This document shows, in pieces, positions 62,484 through 64,000 of a DNA stretch of 64,000 nucleotides. Below the pieces are notes generated by a model. That model ran no database searches. It was given only the letters and a program-made list of their open reading frames with translations, and had not been told where the DNA came from. This stretch comes from Pseudomonas siliginis (GTDB taxonomy: Bacteria > Pseudomonadota > Gammaproteobacteria > Pseudomonadales > Pseudomonadaceae). Position 1 is the stretch's first letter. Every line of letters starts with the position of its first letter. The DNA is taken from positions 248,001 to 312,000 of the forward strand of contig NZ_JAHSTW010000007.1 in NCBI RefSeq assembly GCF_019145195.1, read 5' to 3'. The position numbers were made by a program, and so were the translations under genes.

Positions 62484-62503
62484 TGGTTCCGCGTAGCGGC
62501 GTG

Positions 62504-63022
62504 TTATAGCGGCATTGTGTAATGCAGCGCGTAGCTTTCTACACCATCGTTGTCGCTGGACAGGCCGGCGTTGGAATAGTGCGTGGCGCGGATGCCGACT
62601 TCGTGGCCGCCGTTGAAACGCAGGCCGACACCGATGCGGTCTTCAAACTGGAAGGAGCCGCCCAGGTTGTTGCTTTCGTATTCGGTGTTGGAGAACAACG
62701 CCACGCCGATACCCGCTTCCACGTATGGCTTGACCGACTGGCCGGCAAACTCGTAAACGAATACCGGTGAGAACGACAGGCTGTTGTTGCTGGAAGTCTT
62801 GTCACCTTCCCAGTACGTGTAGGCACCGCTCCAGTAGCCGGTCAGACGACCCACGTCGCTCTGCAGCCAGCTCTTGTCCCAGTCGAAATTCATCCCTAAG
62901 CGATACGTCATTGTCGAATCGCTGGTACCGCCGACGGCGAATTCAACGCCAGCGGCTTGTGCAGTAATGCTTTGCCCCATCAGTGCGGCCGCAATCGCGG
63001 CCAAGCAGAATAGTCGCTTCAC
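62504..63022 (-). CDS. pagL: Lipid A 3-O-deacylase PagL
   Basis: A 172-residue outer-membrane beta-barrel that removes the 3-position acyl chain of lipid A. The start is GTG at 63022 (MKRLFCLAAI). After a signal peptide of about 22 residues, the catalytic triad falls at His148, Ser150 (HYSN) and Glu162. These correspond to His126, Ser128 and Glu140 of mature P. aeruginosa PagL. The gene is between the light operon and murI, as in P. aeruginosa. Confidence 0.92.
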   Translation of the reverse strand: MKRLFCLAAIAAALMGQSITAQAAGVEFAVGGTSDSTMTYRLGMNFDWDKSWLQSDVGRLTGYWSGAYTYWEGDKTSSNNSLSFSPVFVYEFAGQSVKPYVEAGIGVALFSNTEYESNNLGGSFQFEDRIGVGLRFNGGHEVGIRATHYSNAGLSSDNDGVESYALHYTMPL

Positions 63023-63133
63023 TTTGAAACTTCCTTTTCCGGAACGATCGTTTGGTTTTTAGTTGCTGCTGTCGCTATAGAAATCCGCGCTTGGTCAGAA
63101 GTTCAGCGTTTTTTTAGTTATTTCACATTTTTT

Positions 63134-63925
63134 TTACAAGTCGAAGTTTTGCACATTCGACGCAGTTTGGCCCAGCAACGGTAGGATTTTTCTGAGGGAT
63201 TGCGGATCGCCGCTGGTCCAGAACTTCACCGGCTGGCTCGGACGTTGCGCCAGCAGATCACGCTCGGCGAGCAAGCGCTGCAACTGCCGGGCCACGGCAG
63301 CTCCGGTATCGATCAGGCTGACATCGTCGGCGATCATCGACCTGAGTAACGGCTTGAGGAAGGGATAATGGGTGCAGCCAAGAATGATCGTATCGCAGTT
63401 TTGCGCCAGCAATGGAGCGACGTAACTTTGCAATAAAGTGCGTAATTCAGCGCTGTGCAGATCACCCGTTTCGATCAGTTCGACCAGTCCCGGACACGGC
63501 TGGGTGATGACTTTTATGTCAGCCGCGAAGCGATCGAGCAACGCGGCAAACTTCGCGCTCTGCAACGTGCCGGTCGTCGCCAGGACGCCAACCACGCCGC
63601 TTCGTGTGGCCGCTGCGGCCGGTTTGACCGCCGGTTCCATGCCGACAATCGGCCAGTCGGGAAAGTCGCGACGCAAGTCGGCAACGCCGGCCACAGTCGC
63701 GGTATTGCACGCCAGCACCAGAGCCTTGGCACCCTGCTCGCGAAAGAACCCGGCCATCACGCTGCAACGCTGGCGGATGAATTCCGGGGTTTTCTCGCCG
63801 TAAGGAATGTTCCCGCAATCGGCGACGTAAAGCAGCGATTCATTGGGCAGCAAGCGCTGGATTTCGCCGAGGACCGACAAGCCGCCGACCCCGGAATCGA
63901 ACACGCCGATCGGCGCTTCACGCAT
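63134..63925 (-). CDS. murI: Glutamate racemase
   Basis: MurI (263 residues) makes D-glutamate for peptidoglycan. The two catalytic Cys are in VLACNTATV and LGCTHYPFL; IGVFDSGVGGLSVL opens the protein and ADCGNIPYGEK follows. ATG 63925 is used; the frame extends upstream but only through moeB read in another frame. It overlaps moeB by 8 bases. Confidence 0.94.
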   Translation of the reverse strand: MREAPIGVFDSGVGGLSVLGEIQRLLPNESLLYVADCGNIPYGEKTPEFIRQRCSVMAGFFREQGAKALVLACNTATVAGVADLRRDFPDWPIVGMEPAVKPAAAATRSGVVGVLATTGTLQSAKFAALLDRFAADIKVITQPCPGLVELIETGDLHSAELRTLLQSYVAPLLAQNCDTIILGCTHYPFLKPLLRSMIADDVSLIDTGAAVARQLQRLLAERDLLAQRPSQPVKFWTSGDPQSLRKILPLLGQTASNVQNFDL

Positions 63926-64000
63926 GGCGGGCGCCACAGACGCTGCAGCCCGGATCGCGCTTGACCCGCAGCTCACGGAATCGCGAACCCAGGGCATCGA
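63918..64000 (-). CDS. moeB: Molybdopterin-synthase adenylyltransferase MoeB, C-terminal end
   Basis: Only the last 27 codons are in the window, read from the right edge: DALGSRFRELRVKRDPGC followed by SVCGARHA and a stop. GC-x-VCG is the end of the zinc-binding Cys set at the MoeB C-terminus. The moeB-murI order is the same in P. aeruginosa (PA4663-PA4662). Too short for ordinary gene finding but convincing. Confidence 0.85.
   Translation of the reverse strand, partial: DALGSRFRELRVKRDPGCSVCGARHA

Overview
The window is a stretch of Pseudomonas chromosome, most likely from the P. fluorescens or P. putida side of the genus. The evidence is gene order shared with P. aeruginosa and P. putida, a petABC operon separate from its partners, mqo next to hpt-upp-uraA, a LitR/PplR-type light locus, and many copies of the GCGAGCAGGCTCGCTCCCACA repeat typical of fluorescent pseudomonads. 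Base composition is GC-rich almost throughout. No rRNA, tRNA, prophage, insertion sequence or CRISPR array was seen.

Layout. 0-4 kb: rsmI (cut by the left edge), then lpoA-yraN-gmhA/diaA-dolP-like. 4-9 kb, minus strand: sspB, sspA, the cytochrome bc1 operon petABC, and the ribosomal pair rplM-rpsI. 9-12.7 kb: a Tas-type aldo/keto reductase, an LCAD-like acyl-CoA dehydrogenase and a GlxA-type AraC regulator. 12.9-18.2 kb is an accessory block in an otherwise conserved gene order: an amino-acid 2-monooxygenase-like flavoprotein, a nitrilase-superfamily amidase, an internally duplicated membrane protein and an L-asparaginase. 18.2-23.7 kb: zapE, trpS, an alpha/beta hydrolase, zapG, an OmpA-type lipoprotein and a GloC-like hydrolase. 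23.8-32 kb, minus strand: a MalT-type LuxR regulator, DUF1329 and DUF1302 envelope proteins and an AlkK-like medium-chain acyl-CoA ligase. 32-44 kb: a mosaic of single genes (LysE exporter, hydroxyacid dehydrogenase, rsmC, a Mn-riboswitch-controlled GDT1 transporter, M48 lipoprotein protease, chemoreceptor, divergent SRAP protein, small conserved proteins, acyltransferase, YajG lipoprotein). 44-51 kb: mqo, two conserved small genes, hpt divergent from upp-uraA, and hemH.

52-62.4 kb is a light and oxidative-stress block. Renalase plus a small Trp-rich protein form one transcription unit. A long, tightly overlapping operon follows: DUF523/DUF1722, a PplR1/LitR-type MerR regulator, photolyase, an NTF2-like protein, an SDR, a FAD amine-oxidase-like protein, DUF1365, a cyclopropane/furan-fatty-acid methyltransferase and DUF2878. 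Both promoters carry TGTACA-type direct repeats. The operon promoter has two copies that match the PplR1 site architecture exactly (12-nt spacers). The window ends with pagL, murI and the 3' end of moeB.

The observations most worth following are: (1) the monooxygenase-amidase-transporter-asparaginase block, which looks like an undescribed amide-forming catabolic pathway; (2) the operator set that ties renalase and the furan-fatty-acid/photolyase operon into one light regulon; (3) an SRAP/HMCES-family protein lacking two of the four usual active-site residues; (4) a well-resolved manganese riboswitch with a perfectly complementary competing stem; and (5) a very large hairpin between petC and sspA.
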